Positions 9,341-18,662 of a DNA stretch of 64,000 bases are shown here, in pieces. The stretch comes from Cognatilysobacter xinjiangensis (GTDB taxonomy: Bacteria; Pseudomonadota; Gammaproteobacteria; Xanthomonadales; Xanthomonadaceae), in assembly GCF_014651995.1 (NCBI RefSeq), contig NZ_BMXY01000001.1, forward strand, positions 1,488,001 to 1,552,000, in the 5' to 3' direction. Both the position numbers and the translations under genes were made by a program. Position 1 is the stretch's first letter; the number at the start of each line of letters is the position of its first letter. The notes beneath the pieces were generated by a model. The model saw only the letters and a list, made by a program, of their open reading frames with translations, had not been told where the DNA came from and did not search any database.

Positions 9341-10261
9341 CTAGCGGGCCGCGCCCGTCGTGCAGTACTTCTGATAGAAGGCCTCCGCCTGCGGCATCAG
9401 CTGCTGCAGATGCGCCATGCGGTTCTCGGGGTCCGGATGCGTGGACGCGAACTCGGGCTGGCGCTGGCCGCCGCCGAGCTGCCCCATGCGCTGCCACAGC
9501 GGGATCGCTTCGCGCGGATTGAAGCAGGCGGCGGCGGCGAGCATCAGCCCGACCTGGTCTGCCTGCGATTCGTGGTTACGCCCGTAAGGCAGGATCAGCC
9601 CGTACTGCGCGCCGGCGCCGAGCGCGCCCATGATCGCCCGCTGCTGGCCGGGGTCCATCCCGCCCAGCGCCACGCCGGTCGCGAGCTGGCCCATCTGCAC
9701 CAGCTTCTGCTGCGCCATGCGCTGCGAGCCGTGGCGCAGCAGCGCATGCGCGATCTCGTGGCCCATCACCACGGCCATCGCGTCCTGGTTCTGCGCGACG
9801 GGGATCAGGCCGGTGTAGACCGCCATCTTTCCGCCCGGCAGGCAGAACGCATTGGCATCGTCCGACTGGATCACGGCGACGTCCCACTGGAAGTTCCGGT
9901 AGTCCTGCGGCGCCTCGGTGCCATTCTGCTCCGCCAGCGCCTGCGTGACGTCGGGCACGCGCTCGATCAGCCGCTGCGCGATGCCGCGTATCTGCTGGCT
10001 GACCTGCGCGTCCGCGGGCAGCAGCGCGTTCTGCGCCTGCGCGTCGCCCAACACCTCGCTGAAGGCCTGCGCGCCGAGCTGCACCTCCTCGTCCGCGGTC
10101 GCGCCGTAATGCGCGGTCTCGCCGGTGTAGGGGTCCTTCTTCGCGCTGCCCATCCACGACACGGCCGCGTAGATCGCGAAGCCGATCAGGATGATCCAGC
10201 GGATGCCTCCCAGCCCGAAGCCGCGGCGGCCGCCACGCTGGCCCAACGGATCAATGCGCAT
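9341..10261 (-). CDS. Neutral zinc metallopeptidase, single-pass membrane protein
   Basis: A 306-residue membrane-anchored metallopeptidase. It begins MRIDPLGQRGGRRGFG and has one membrane helix (about 27-45, IRWIILIGFAIYAAVSW). The extracytoplasmic catalytic domain carries HEIAH (VVMGHEIAHALLRHGS) and the third ligand in NHESQADQVGL. This M48 class resembles periplasmic Oma1/LoiP/BepA-like proteases that act in envelope quality control. It lacks the TPR region of BepA and the lipobox of LoiP, so the exact subfamily is not assigned. The substrate is unknown. It lies downstream of the FGE-fold lipoprotein with 25 bases between, so the two may form one unit. Confidence 0.85.
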   Translation of the reverse strand: MRIDPLGQRGGRRGFGLGGIRWIILIGFAIYAAVSWMGSAKKDPYTGETAHYGATADEEVQLGAQAFSEVLGDAQAQNALLPADAQVSQQIRGIAQRLIERVPDVTQALAEQNGTEAPQDYRNFQWDVAVIQSDDANAFCLPGGKMAVYTGLIPVAQNQDAMAVVMGHEIAHALLRHGSQRMAQQKLVQMGQLATGVALGGMDPGQQRAIMGALGAGAQYGLILPYGRNHESQADQVGLMLAAAACFNPREAIPLWQRMGQLGGGQRQPEFASTHPDPENRMAHLQQLMPQAEAFYQKYCTTGAAR

Positions 10262-10286
10262 CGAACGACTCCCGTGCTGCGACGAA

Positions 10287-12122
10287 TCAGAGGTCGCGCA
10301 CGACACGGAAGCCGATGCGCGCGTTGGTGGTATCGGCGTCCAGTCCGCTGCGCCAGGCCGACCGCGTCTGCTCCGGTGCGCTCGCCCACGAGCCGCCCCG
10401 GACCACGCGCTGCCGGCAGCCCGGATTGACCCAGGCACGCTGGTCGCGTGGCGCGCGGCGGTAGTTGGTATGCCAACAGTCCGCGACCCACTCGCTGACA
10501 TTGCCGGCCATGTCGTGAAGGCCGAATCGACCGGGCGTGTAGCGCCCGACCGGTGCCGGCCCCCATGCGCCGTCGATGTAGCCACGGAACGCGTTCTGCC
10601 AGCGGCGGCCCGTCGGCGAGCGGTCGCCGCTGCCCGTCAGGTTGCCCGTGCCCGGCGGCGGCGTGCCCGTGCCCCAGGGATACGGCGCGCGGCTCCCGGC
10701 CCGCAGCGCGTACTCGAACTCCGCCTCGCTCGGCAGGCGGTAGCGATGGCCGGTCTCATCGGCGAGCCACTCGGCGTACGCGCTCGCGTCCTTCGCGCTG
10801 ACGTGCACCACGGGCAGGTCGTCGGCGGCGGGACGGCCGAGGTAGTCGTGCCGCCAGTCGACGTTTCCGCGCCGCACGAAGTTGCCGCTGCGCAGGTCGT
10901 AGACCATCGAGTAGCCGCGACGCGACGAGCGCGCGCGGTACTTCGTGGCGTCGACGAAGCGCCGGAACTGTCCGACAGTGACTTCGGTCATCGAGAACGC
11001 GAGGCCGCGCTCGAAATGGATCGCCCGCGTCGGCCGTTCCGCGTCGCTGGCGCCGTGCTCCCCGCGCGGCGCGCCCATGGTGAAGTCGCCGTACGGGATG
11101 ACCACCATCGTCGGCGTCCGTCCGCCGCCTTTCAGCGCGTCGGTGAAGCGCTGGCGCGGCACGAACAGGCCGTAGTGCACGGCGAACTCGATGCGGCGGC
11201 GCAACTCGGTGGCGGTGGGATCGGCCGGCGGCGCGATGCGCAGGATGTGCGCCAGGTGCCCACGCGCCTGTTCGATGCCGTCGCGCGGCTGTACGAGTGC
11301 GGCGATACCGGCATCGCGCAACTCGCCGATGCGGGTGGCGCGCGCGAAGGCGATGCGCCCGCGCGCTTCGGCGACGGCGCCGGCTTCGGGACGCACGCGC
11401 GCGGCCAGCGAAAGCCAGCGCTCGGCGTCGGCGTAGTCCTCGCGGTCGGCTGCGTCCTCCGCGCGCCGGATCAGCGCACTTTCGGCCGCCGCGAGGCCCT
11501 GGCGGGCACGGGTGTCGCTGCCGCGCAGCGCGAGTGCGCGCCGGAACCACGCGAGTGCACCCTCGCCACCCGTCTCGCCGACCTCGCCGCGCGCGAGCGC
11601 GGCCTCGCCCAGTTCGCTGAAGCGCTGCCCGTCCTCGACGCGGTCGACCTGCTGCAGGAAACGCTGCACGTCGTCGCGCTCGAGCGCCACCACGCGCAGC
11701 ACCGCCGCCGCATGGCGCACGCGCGCCAGCGCATCGGGTTCCTCGTCGATCTGCCCGAGCTGCTGCCGTGCCTGCAGCAGCAGGCCGTCGATGGAGTTGC
11801 GCACGCCGGCATCGGCACGCGCCCGCATCGGCGCGTAGTCGCGCAGCGCCATGAACAGAGGCAGCGATGCAGCATCGTCGTCGGCGAAGCGGCCGCCCAT
11901 CAGCGCCTCGTCGGCCTGCTCGGCCAGCGCCTGCGCGTTCTCGCGGGTGACCTCGATGCGCGGCGGCGTCCAGCTCGGCAGGCGTTCCTCGCCGGCGACG
12001 GTGACCGTGGGCGCGCGTCGTGCCTCGGCCTCGCCCACGCGTTCGTCGCGGCAGCCGACAGCCGCAATCGCGACGAGGGTCGCGACCACGATTGCGAGCG
12101 TCGCACTGGCCTTCGCGCGCAA
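10287..12122 (-). CDS. Lipoprotein with C-terminal sulfatase-modifying-factor (FGE) fold, cysteine-less
   Basis: A 611-residue predicted lipoprotein. I place the start at a TTG (12122) because AGGAGGAGG sits just upstream (12125-12133). The product then opens with a clean lipoprotein signal, hydrophobic from about residue 8 and ending in the lipobox AAVGC. The middle (about 60-310) is Ala/Arg/Glu-rich, helical and TPR-like. The last 260 residues are an FGE/SUMF1 fold: MVVIPYGDFTMGAP, FSMTEVTVGQFRRFV, YRLPSEAEFEYALRAG, MAGNVSEWVAD, VVRGGSW and a final RIGFRVVRDL. The two active-site cysteines of true formylglycine-generating enzymes, expected just after VVRGGSW, are absent (ASAPEQTRSAWR). A catalytic FGE role is therefore unlikely. 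No sulfatase is nearby. Function unknown. Confidence 0.8.
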   Translation of the reverse strand: MRAKASATLAIVVATLVAIAAVGCRDERVGEAEARRAPTVTVAGEERLPSWTPPRIEVTRENAQALAEQADEALMGGRFADDDAASLPLFMALRDYAPMRARADAGVRNSIDGLLLQARQQLGQIDEEPDALARVRHAAAVLRVVALERDDVQRFLQQVDRVEDGQRFSELGEAALARGEVGETGGEGALAWFRRALALRGSDTRARQGLAAAESALIRRAEDAADREDYADAERWLSLAARVRPEAGAVAEARGRIAFARATRIGELRDAGIAALVQPRDGIEQARGHLAHILRIAPPADPTATELRRRIEFAVHYGLFVPRQRFTDALKGGGRTPTMVVIPYGDFTMGAPRGEHGASDAERPTRAIHFERGLAFSMTEVTVGQFRRFVDATKYRARSSRRGYSMVYDLRSGNFVRRGNVDWRHDYLGRPAADDLPVVHVSAKDASAYAEWLADETGHRYRLPSEAEFEYALRAGSRAPYPWGTGTPPPGTGNLTGSGDRSPTGRRWQNAFRGYIDGAWGPAPVGRYTPGRFGLHDMAGNVSEWVADCWHTNYRRAPRDQRAWVNPGCRQRVVRGGSWASAPEQTRSAWRSGLDADTTNARIGFRVVRDL

Positions 12123-12204
12123 GCCTCCTCCTGCTCCGGTCGGTGCCGCCGGGTCCACGGAAAGTAGGCTATTGTCGCCCGCTCCCGCAAACCCGGCACC
12201 CGCC

Positions 12205-13299
12205 TTGGCCCACTGGATCGACAGTCCCGACGCGCTGCGCGCGCGCCTTGCATCGCCGCCCGCGCGCATCGGGCTGGATACCGAGTTCATCCGCGAGCGC
12301 ACCTACTGGCCGAAGCTCGCGCTGGTGCAGATCGCGCTGCCGCAGGCCGACGGCGGCATCGACATCCTGCTCGTCGACCCGCTCGTGCCCGGCATGAACG
12401 AGGCGCTCGCGCCCGTGCTCGCCGATACGTCGGTGCTGAAGATCATGCATAGCCCGAGCGAGGACCTGATCGCGCTGCGACAGGCCTGCGGCGAGGTGCC
12501 GCGCCCGCTTTTCGACACGCAGGCCGCCGCAGCGCTGGCCGGCGTCGGCGCGGGCCTCGGCTACCAGAAGCTCGTCGCCGAGATCACCGGCGTCGCGCTG
12601 GCGAAGGGCGAGACGCGCTCGGACTGGATGCGCCGCCCGCTGTCGCCCTCGCAGCTCGAATACGCCGCGGACGACGTGCTGCACCTGTTCGAACTGCATG
12701 ACGCACTGACCGCGAAGCTCGACGCGCTCGGTCGTACCGCGTGGCTGCAGGCCGACATGGCGCGCACGGTCGAGCTCGCCGTCGAGGATCCGATCGATCG
12801 CTGGCCGCACCTGGGCATGCGCAGCGCGCAGTTCATCGACCGCAACGCGCAGGCCCGCCTGCTGCGACTGCTGCGCTGGCGCGATTCGCATGCGCGCGAA
12901 GCCGATCTTCCGCGCAGCTGGGTGCTGGACAACGAGCTGGCCGCGACGCTCGCGCGCACCGTGCCGACCTCGCGCGACGCGGTGGCCGACGCCATCCGCG
13001 CCCACCCCAAGGGCCCGCGCAAGCTCGTCGACGCGATCTGGACCGCGCTGGGCACGCCGCTGGACGACGAGGCCGATGCGCCGGACGCCACCATCGCCGA
13101 GCGTCGCGACAAGAGCCGCATCAAGGCGCTGCAGGACGCCGTCTCGCGCCGCGCGGCGGAACTGGGCGTGGCTGACGCCGTGCTGGCCTCGCGCCGCACG
13201 CTGGAACCGCTGCTGGATACGGGCGAATGGCCGGACGCCCTGCAGGGCTGGCGTCGCGAGCAGCTCGAGGCCGCGCTGGCGCCGCTGCTGCGGCGCTGA
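12205..13299 (+). CDS. rnd: Ribonuclease D
   Basis: 3'-5' exoribonuclease that trims tRNA precursors and other stable RNAs. It is 364 residues from the TTG at 12205 (LAHWIDSPDALRARL), close to the E. coli length of 375. DEDD motifs are visible: GLDTEFIRE (Exo I), MHSPSEDL (Exo II) and LEYAADDVLHL (Exo III, Y-type). HRDC-like helical regions follow (about 210-360). The frame is open far upstream, but family alignment supports a start around this TTG; no ATG is nearby. It is divergent from the FGE-fold lipoprotein, with 82 bases between two TTG starts. Two tRNA genes follow. Confidence 0.93.
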   Translation: MAHWIDSPDALRARLASPPARIGLDTEFIRERTYWPKLALVQIALPQADGGIDILLVDPLVPGMNEALAPVLADTSVLKIMHSPSEDLIALRQACGEVPRPLFDTQAAAALAGVGAGLGYQKLVAEITGVALAKGETRSDWMRRPLSPSQLEYAADDVLHLFELHDALTAKLDALGRTAWLQADMARTVELAVEDPIDRWPHLGMRSAQFIDRNAQARLLRLLRWRDSHAREADLPRSWVLDNELAATLARTVPTSRDAVADAIRAHPKGPRKLVDAIWTALGTPLDDEADAPDATIAERRDKSRIKALQDAVSRRAAELGVADAVLASRRTLEPLLDTGEWPDALQGWRREQLEAALAPLLRR

Positions 13300-13307
13300 G
13301 CGGGGCG

Positions 13308-13334
13308 AAAAAAAACGGCGCCCGGAGGCGCCGT
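13308..13334 (-). terminator. Terminator of tRNA-Ala
   Basis: An 8-bp stem (13315-13322 with 13327-13334), loop CGGA on the plus strand, followed on the minus strand by eight T (13308-13315). It lies 9 bases past the tRNA 3' end. It may also stop rnd transcripts arriving from the other side, although the plus strand has no T run. Confidence 0.88.
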
Positions 13335-13343
13335 CTGGAATCG

Positions 13344-13419
<76 letters not shown>

Positions 13420-13434
13420 ACGGTTGGGACGCGC

Positions 13435-13463
13435 AGTTTAATCGCAGCCGCGCGCCCTGCCAA
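13435..13463 (-). promoter_or_regulatory. Sigma-70 promoter of tRNA-Ala
   Basis: TTGGCA (13458-13463), a 17-base spacer and TAAACT (13435-13440) on the minus strand. Predicted transcription starts near 13428, about 9 bases before the mature tRNA 5' end. Confidence 0.65.
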
Positions 13464-13532
13464 GCGGGTCCGCGGCTGGCGTGAACGTGATTACCGGCAC
13501 GGTCCGCGTCCGTGCGAAAATCGCCCGCTTGG

Positions 13533-13609
13533 GGCCCCGTAGCTCAGCTGGATAGAGCGTCCCCCTCCTAAGGGGAAGGTCGCACGTTCGAATCGTGTCG
13601 GGGCCGCCA
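13533..13609 (+). tRNA. tRNA-Arg (anticodon CCT)
   Basis: A 77-nt cloverleaf with encoded CCA. Acceptor stem GGCCCCG/CGGGGCC, D arm GCTCAGCTGGATAGAGC, anticodon stem TCCCC/GGGGA with loop CTCCTAA (anticodon CCT, reading AGG), and T arm with GTTCGAATC. It is divergent from tRNA-Ala and 77 bases before an aldehyde dehydrogenase gene. No clear terminator lies between, so read-through into that gene is possible. Confidence 0.97.
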
Positions 13610-13686
13610 TCGAAACCTTGCCGATCTCCAGCACGGATCGACGCCCCGGCGTCGCCGGCCGGCGGCGGCCTTCCACGGAGCGCCCC

Positions 13687-15219
13687 ATGACCCACCCCGT
13701 CCTCACCGCCCTCGGCCTGACCGAGCTCGAATCCGGCACCTACCTCGGCAGCAGCCAGTGGTCGACCACGCGCGACGCCGGCGTTCTCGAGTCGATCAGC
13801 CCGACCGACGGCAGCCTGCTCGCCCGCGTCCAGGCCTCGTCGCAGGAGGACTACGAAACCATCGTCGAGCGCGCGCAGGCCGCCTACAAGGTGTGGCGCA
13901 CGACGCCGGCCCCGCGCCGCGGCGAAGCGATCCGCCTCTGCGCCGAAGCGCTGCGCCAGCACAAGGACGCGCTCGGCTCGCTGGTCGCGCTGGAGATGGG
14001 CAAGTCGAAGCCGGAGGGCGACGGCGAGGTGCAGGAGATGATCGACATCGGCGACTTCGCCGTCGGCCTCTCGCGCCAGCTCTACGGCCTGACGATGCAT
14101 TCGGAGCGCCCCGGCCACCGCATGTACGAGCAGTGGCATCCGATCGGCCTGGTCGGGATCATCTCGGCGTTCAACTTCCCGGTCGCGGTGTGGGCCTGGA
14201 ACTCGTTCGTCGCGGCCGTCTGCGGCGACATCTCGATCTGGAAGCCCTCGCCGAAGACGCCGCTGTCGGCGATCGCGTCAATGAAGATCTGCAACGAGGC
14301 CCTGAAAGCCGGCGGCTTCCCGGACATCTTCTTCCTGTTCAACGACGCCGGCAGCGATCTCGCCCAGGCGTTCGTCGACGATCGCCGCATCCCGCTGATC
14401 AGCTTCACCGGCTCGACCAAGGTCGGGCGCATGGTCGGCGAGCGCGTCGCGCGCCGCATGGGCCGTTCGCTGCTGGAGCTCGGCGGCAACAACGCGATCA
14501 TCGTCGACCCCTCGGCGGACCTGAAGCTGGCGATCCCGGCGATCGTATTCGGCGCGGTCGGCACCGCCGGCCAGCGCTGCACCACCACGCGGCGCCTGTT
14601 CGTGCACGAGTCCATCTACGACGACGTGCTGGGCAAGCTGGTCACGGCATACAAGCAGGTCGAGGGCAAGATCGGCGATCCGATCGACCCGGCGAACCTG
14701 ATGGGCCCGCTCAACAGCCGAGACGCGGTGCAGGCCTACCTCGACGCCATCGAGCGCGCCAAGGCGCAGGGCGGCAAGGTCGAGACCGGCGGCGCCGCAC
14801 TGGACCGCCCCGGCAACTTCGTGCTGCCGGCGATCGTCACCGGCCTGACCAACGATGCCGAGGTCGTGCAGACCGAGACCTTCGCGCCGATCCTCTACGT
14901 CATGAAGTACTCGTCGCTCGACGAGGCGATCGAGCTTCAGAACGCCGTGCCGCAGGGACTGTCGTCTTCGATCTTCACCACCAACCTCAAGGCCGCCGAG
15001 CAGTTCCTGTCGGCCGCGGGTTCGGACTGCGGCATCGCCAACGTCAACATCGGCACCTCGGGCGCGGAGATCGGCGGCGCGTTCGGCGGCGAGAAGGAGA
15101 CCGGCGGCGGCCGCGAGTCGGGCTCGGATGCGTGGAAGGCCTACATGCGCCGCCAGACCAATACGATCAACTACTCCGACGCACTGCCGCTGGCGCAGGG
15201 CATCAAGTTCGATCTCTGA
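13687..15219 (+). CDS. amaB: Antiquitin-family aldehyde dehydrogenase (probable L-piperidine-6-carboxylate dehydrogenase)
   Basis: NAD-dependent aldehyde dehydrogenase of 510 residues, of the ALDH7 family. In bacteria this family oxidises 2-aminoadipate semialdehyde/piperideine-6-carboxylate in lysine catabolism. The motifs are [35 protein letters not shown], the catalytic Glu in LELGGNNA, the catalytic Cys in [11 protein letters not shown], and [12 protein letters not shown]. The near-C-terminal [20 protein letters not shown] is a strong ALDH7 signature. The start [15 protein letters not shown] at 13687 was chosen over an upstream in-frame ATG at 13618, which would overlap the tRNA region closely. 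No other lysine-catabolic gene is adjacent, so the substrate rests on family membership. Confidence 0.88.
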   Translation: MTHPVLTALGLTELESGTYLGSSQWSTTRDAGVLESISPTDGSLLARVQASSQEDYETIVERAQAAYKVWRTTPAPRRGEAIRLCAEALRQHKDALGSLVALEMGKSKPEGDGEVQEMIDIGDFAVGLSRQLYGLTMHSERPGHRMYEQWHPIGLVGIISAFNFPVAVWAWNSFVAAVCGDISIWKPSPKTPLSAIASMKICNEALKAGGFPDIFFLFNDAGSDLAQAFVDDRRIPLISFTGSTKVGRMVGERVARRMGRSLLELGGNNAIIVDPSADLKLAIPAIVFGAVGTAGQRCTTTRRLFVHESIYDDVLGKLVTAYKQVEGKIGDPIDPANLMGPLNSRDAVQAYLDAIERAKAQGGKVETGGAALDRPGNFVLPAIVTGLTNDAEVVQTETFAPILYVMKYSSLDEAIELQNAVPQGLSSSIFTTNLKAAEQFLSAAGSDCGIANVNIGTSGAEIGGAFGGEKETGGGRESGSDAWKAYMRRQTNTINYSDALPLAQGIKFDL

Positions 15220-15228
15220 GGCCACGCG

Positions 15229-15528
15229 ATGTCGAGCCAGCCGGTCCAACCCGTCGCGCCCACCAGCCCGCTCGCGGTCGCGAGCCTGGTGCTGGGCGTA
15301 CTCGCGTGGGTGGCATTGCCGGTACTCGGCGCGTTGGGCGCGGTCGTCTGCGGGCATCTCGCGCGGCGTGACATCCGTGCGGCCCGCGGCACGTTGGGCG
15401 GCGACGGCCTCGCAATCGGCGGGCTCGTGCTCGGCTACGCGCACCTCGTGGTGCTCGTGCTGGGCGTGATCCTCGCGATCCTGTTCTTCGGCGGCCTCGC
15501 GGCCCTGATCGCGTTCGCCGCGCACTGA
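15229..15528 (+). CDS. DUF4190-type small membrane protein
   Basis: A 99-residue protein with two hydrophobic segments (about residues 14-42 and 62-97). Between them lies [25 protein letters not shown], cut here to its features: the G-H-x-A-R and G-x-G-L-A-x-G-G pattern of DUF4190 proteins. Function is unknown for the family. It begins 9 bases after the aldehyde dehydrogenase stop, and its own stop overlaps the pyrD ATG (TGATG). It is therefore translated as part of this operon. Confidence 0.75.
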   Translation: MSSQPVQPVAPTSPLAVASLVLGVLAWVALPVLGALGAVVCGHLARRDIRAARGTLGGDGLAIGGLVLGYAHLVVLVLGVILAILFFGGLAALIAFAAH

Positions 15529-16589
15529 TGTACGGACTGCTCAGGCCGCTGCTGTTCGCGCTCGACGCCGAGACCGCGCACGGGATCGGCCTGCGCAACC
15601 TCGATGCCCTGCAACGCGCGGGCCTGCTCGGCCTCGTCGCGCGACGCCCGGCGGAATCGCCCTTCCCGGTCAACGTGTTCGGGCTCGATTTCCCCAACCC
15701 GGTGGGCCTCGCGGCAGGGCTCGACAAGAACGGCGCGCATATCGAGGCGCTGTTCGGGCTGGGTTTCGGTTTCGTCGAGGTCGGCACGGTGACGCCGCGG
15801 CCGCAGGCCGGCAATCCGAAGCCGCGCATGTTCCGGCTGCCGAAGCACCGCGCCATCATCAACCGGCTCGGCTTCAACAACCTCGGCGTCGACGCACTGG
15901 TGCGCAACGTCGACGCAGTGCGCCACCGCCGCGGGATCCTCGGCATCAACATCGGCAAGAACAAGGACACGCCGAACGAGTCGGCGCAGGACGACTACCT
16001 GCACTGCCTCGAGCGCGTGTATCCGCTGGCCGACTACATCACCGTCAACATCTCCTCGCCGAACACCGCGGGGCTGCGCGAGCTGCAGGAGGAGCAGTCG
16101 CTGCGACGTCTGATCGGCACGCTGCGCGAGGCGCAGGAGCGGTTCGGGGCGCAGCACGGCAAGCGCGTGCCGATGCTGGTGAAGGTGGCTCCGGACCTCT
16201 CCGACAGCGACGTCGAGGCCGCCGCGCGCGTGCTTGCCGACCTGCAGGTTGACGGCGTGGTCGCGACGAATACCACGGTGTCGCGCGAGGGCGTCGAGGA
16301 CTCGCCGCATGCCGACGAGCCGGGCGGCCTGTCTGGCGCACCCGTGATGGCGCAGTCCACATACGTGCTGCGGCGCCTGCGCACCCGCCTGCCGGAGTCG
16401 ATCCCGCTGATCGGCGTCGGCGGCATCCTGTCGGGCGCGGACGCGGTCACCAAGATGGCCGCGGGCGCGAGCCTGGTGCAGTGCTATACGGGCTTCGTCT
16501 ATCGCGGCCCGATCCTGGTGCGCGAGTGCGTGGCGGCGATCCGCCGTCGCAAGGAAGCGCCCAGTCGCGGGCACGTGCCGCCCGCATGA
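15528..16589 (+). CDS. pyrD: Dihydroorotate dehydrogenase (quinone), class 2
   Basis: Membrane-associated flavoenzyme of pyrimidine synthesis that oxidises dihydroorotate and passes electrons to ubiquinone. It is 353 residues and begins [18 protein letters not shown], the amphipathic quinone-site extension of class 2 enzymes. FMN and substrate motifs follow: [59 protein letters not shown], and the C-terminal [11 protein letters not shown]. The ATG at 15528 shares a base with the stop of the DUF4190 gene, and the TGA overlaps the murB ATG, so all three are tightly coupled. Confidence 0.96.
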   Translation: MYGLLRPLLFALDAETAHGIGLRNLDALQRAGLLGLVARRPAESPFPVNVFGLDFPNPVGLAAGLDKNGAHIEALFGLGFGFVEVGTVTPRPQAGNPKPRMFRLPKHRAIINRLGFNNLGVDALVRNVDAVRHRRGILGINIGKNKDTPNESAQDDYLHCLERVYPLADYITVNISSPNTAGLRELQEEQSLRRLIGTLREAQERFGAQHGKRVPMLVKVAPDLSDSDVEAAARVLADLQVDGVVATNTTVSREGVEDSPHADEPGGLSGAPVMAQSTYVLRRLRTRLPESIPLIGVGGILSGADAVTKMAAGASLVQCYTGFVYRGPILVRECVAAIRRRKEAPSRGHVPPA

Positions 16590-17641
16590 GCGACACACTG
16601 CCGCCGGGCGTACGGATCGTCCGGGATGCCGACCTCCGCGACCTCAACACCTTCGGCGTGGCCGTGCGCGCGCCGTGGCTGGTGGAGGTAGCCGATGCCA
16701 CGCGCCTCGCGGAGGCCTTCGCGATCGAGCCGCTCAGCGCCCGTGCGCCGCTGGTGCTGGGCGGCGGCAGCAACATGCTGTTCGTCGATGCGCCGGCCGA
16801 GCCCGTGCTGCGCCTGACCGGCAGCGAGGTGCGCATCGAGGCCGACGATGGCGACGAGGTGCGTCTGTACGCCGATGCCGGCGTCGAATGGCATGCGCTG
16901 GTCATGCGCACGCTGGACATGGGCCTTTCTGGGCTCGAGAACCTCGCGCTGATTCCGGGCACGGTGGGTGCGTCGCCGATCCAGAACATCGGCGCCTACG
17001 GCGTGGAGGTCGGCGAGCGCATCGACGCGGTCCATGCGTTCGAGCCGGCCACCGGCCGCCACGTGCGCCTGCGACGCGAGGAATGCGCGTTCGCCTACCG
17101 CGACAGCATCTTCAAGCATCAGGCAGGCCGCTACGTGGTCACCGGCGTGGACTTCCGCCTGCGGCGCGGCGGCACCCCGCAGCTCGGCTATGCGGGTATC
17201 GCCGATGAACTTGCCGCGCGCGGTATCGCGGCGCCGGCGGCGCGCGACGTCGCCGATGCGGTCATCGCGATCCGCCGCCGCAAGCTGCCGGACCCGGCGG
17301 TGGTCGGCAACGCGGGCAGCTTCTTCAAGAATCCGATCGTCCCCGCGGCCATCGCCGATGCGCTTGCGGCGCTGCATCCGCGCCTGCCGGTGTTCGCCGC
17401 CGGCGACGGCCTGCGCAAGCTGTCGGCGGCCTGGCTGATCGACAGCACGGGCCTGCGTGGCTATCGCGACGGCGATGCCGGCGTGTCGGACGCGCATGCG
17501 CTTGTGCTGGTGAACCACGGGCGCGCGACTGGTGCGGACCTGCTGCGCGTGGCACGCCATGTTGCCGCACGCGTCTTCGAGCGCCACGGAGTCGCGCTCG
17601 AGCCGGAGCCGCGACTGATCGGAGCAGCATGGGCGTCGTGA
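16586..17641 (+). CDS. murB: UDP-N-acetylenolpyruvoylglucosamine reductase
   Basis: FAD- and NADPH-dependent enzyme that completes UDP-MurNAc for peptidoglycan. The 351-residue protein has NTFGV near the start, the FAD-binding [11 protein letters not shown], and [23 protein letters not shown] (shown here only as its known core). It also has [11 protein letters not shown] and the catalytic Ser region [11 protein letters not shown]. It is a type I MurB, with the extended C-terminal domain seen in E. coli. The ATG at 16586 overlaps the pyrD stop by 4 bases. The FAD loop and the AYRDS tyrosine loop are intact. Confidence 0.96.
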   Translation: MSDTLPPGVRIVRDADLRDLNTFGVAVRAPWLVEVADATRLAEAFAIEPLSARAPLVLGGGSNMLFVDAPAEPVLRLTGSEVRIEADDGDEVRLYADAGVEWHALVMRTLDMGLSGLENLALIPGTVGASPIQNIGAYGVEVGERIDAVHAFEPATGRHVRLRREECAFAYRDSIFKHQAGRYVVTGVDFRLRRGGTPQLGYAGIADELAARGIAAPAARDVADAVIAIRRRKLPDPAVVGNAGSFFKNPIVPAAIADALAALHPRLPVFAAGDGLRKLSAAWLIDSTGLRGYRDGDAGVSDAHALVLVNHGRATGADLLRVARHVAARVFERHGVALEPEPRLIGAAWAS

Positions 17642-17741
17642 CCCGCCCACAGGCCCGTGTCGTGCCGTCAATGGCGACGGCTTTTCCGCTCCGCCGCCTG
17701 CGTCTCACATCGACGGCGCCCGCATCGACGATGCTTCCGCG

Positions 17742-18659
17742 ATGACCACCGCGACGCCCCATTCGACCGTCATCCGCGCCGCGCTGCTGATGCTCGCGAG
17801 CACGCTGTTCTTCGGACTGATGGCGGTGGCGATCCGGCTGGCATCGACATCGCTGCACGCCTTCGAGATCGCCTTCTTCCGCAACCTGTTCGGCGTCGTG
17901 GCCGCATTGCCGCTGCTTGTGCGGCATGGGCCCGGCCTTCTGCGCACCACCCAGCTGCCGCGCTACCTGCTGCGCTGCGTGATCGGCATCGGCTCGATGC
18001 TCGCGAGCTTCTGGGCGATCGCGCACCTGCCGCTCGCGCAGTCGATCGCGCTCACCTATTCGACGCCTTTGTTCGTCACCGTGCTCGCGGTCTGGCTGCT
18101 CGGCGAGCAGGTGCGCCTGCGTCGCTGGCTTGCGGTGATCGTGGGCTTTCTCGGCGTGCTTGTGATCGTGCGGCCGGGTACTTCGGGCTTCAGCTTCGCG
18201 TCGCTGGTGGCGATCGTCGCCGCGGTGCTGAGCGGCATCGTGTCGATCCATATCAAGCAGCTCTCCGCCACCGAGCCGGCCGACCGCATCGTGCTCTGGA
18301 CCACGATGCTCTGGGTACCGATGTCGCTGATCCCGGCGCTGGCGGTATGGGAGTGGCCGCGCGGCATCACCTGGCTGTGGGTCGCCGCTGCGGGGCTGAT
18401 GGGCACCGGCGGGCACATGCTGTGGACGCGTGCGCTCAAGCTCGGCGACGTGTCCGCACTGACGCCGATCAGCTTCATGCAGTTGCCGGTCGTGAGCGTG
18501 GCCGCGTATTTCCTGTTCGACGAAACGCTGGACCGCTACACCATCGCCGGCGCGCTGGTGATCTTCGGCGCCAATGCCTACATCGCGCATCGTGAGGCGC
18601 AGCTTGCGCGTCGCGCGGCGACCGCGGCGCCCGTGGAGGCCGCGCGCCCCGCGGAATGA
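17742..18659 (+). CDS. DMT-superfamily transporter (two EamA domains)
   Basis: Inner-membrane carrier of 305 residues with ten predicted helices in two EamA repeats (about 12-145 and 155-290). The first opens AALLMLASTLFFGLMAVAIR, and the FEIAFFRNLFG segment is typical of EamA proteins. The second contains GTGGHMLWTRALKLGD. Family members export amino acids, metabolites or drugs; the substrate cannot be inferred. The ATG at 17742 lies 100 bases past murB and could have its own promoter. It is convergent with the PAP2 gene, whose stop is 4 bases away. Confidence 0.87.
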   Translation: MTTATPHSTVIRAALLMLASTLFFGLMAVAIRLASTSLHAFEIAFFRNLFGVVAALPLLVRHGPGLLRTTQLPRYLLRCVIGIGSMLASFWAIAHLPLAQSIALTYSTPLFVTVLAVWLLGEQVRLRRWLAVIVGFLGVLVIVRPGTSGFSFASLVAIVAAVLSGIVSIHIKQLSATEPADRIVLWTTMLWVPMSLIPALAVWEWPRGITWLWVAAAGLMGTGGHMLWTRALKLGDVSALTPISFMQLPVVSVAAYFLFDETLDRYTIAGALVIFGANAYIAHREAQLARRAATAAPVEAARPAE

Positions 18660-18662
18660 CGG

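Noticed and set aside
10191-12167. A 658-residue plus-strand frame antisense to the FGE-fold lipoprotein
   Set aside because: The minus-strand gene has clear fold motifs and a signal peptide; the plus-strand frame has none.
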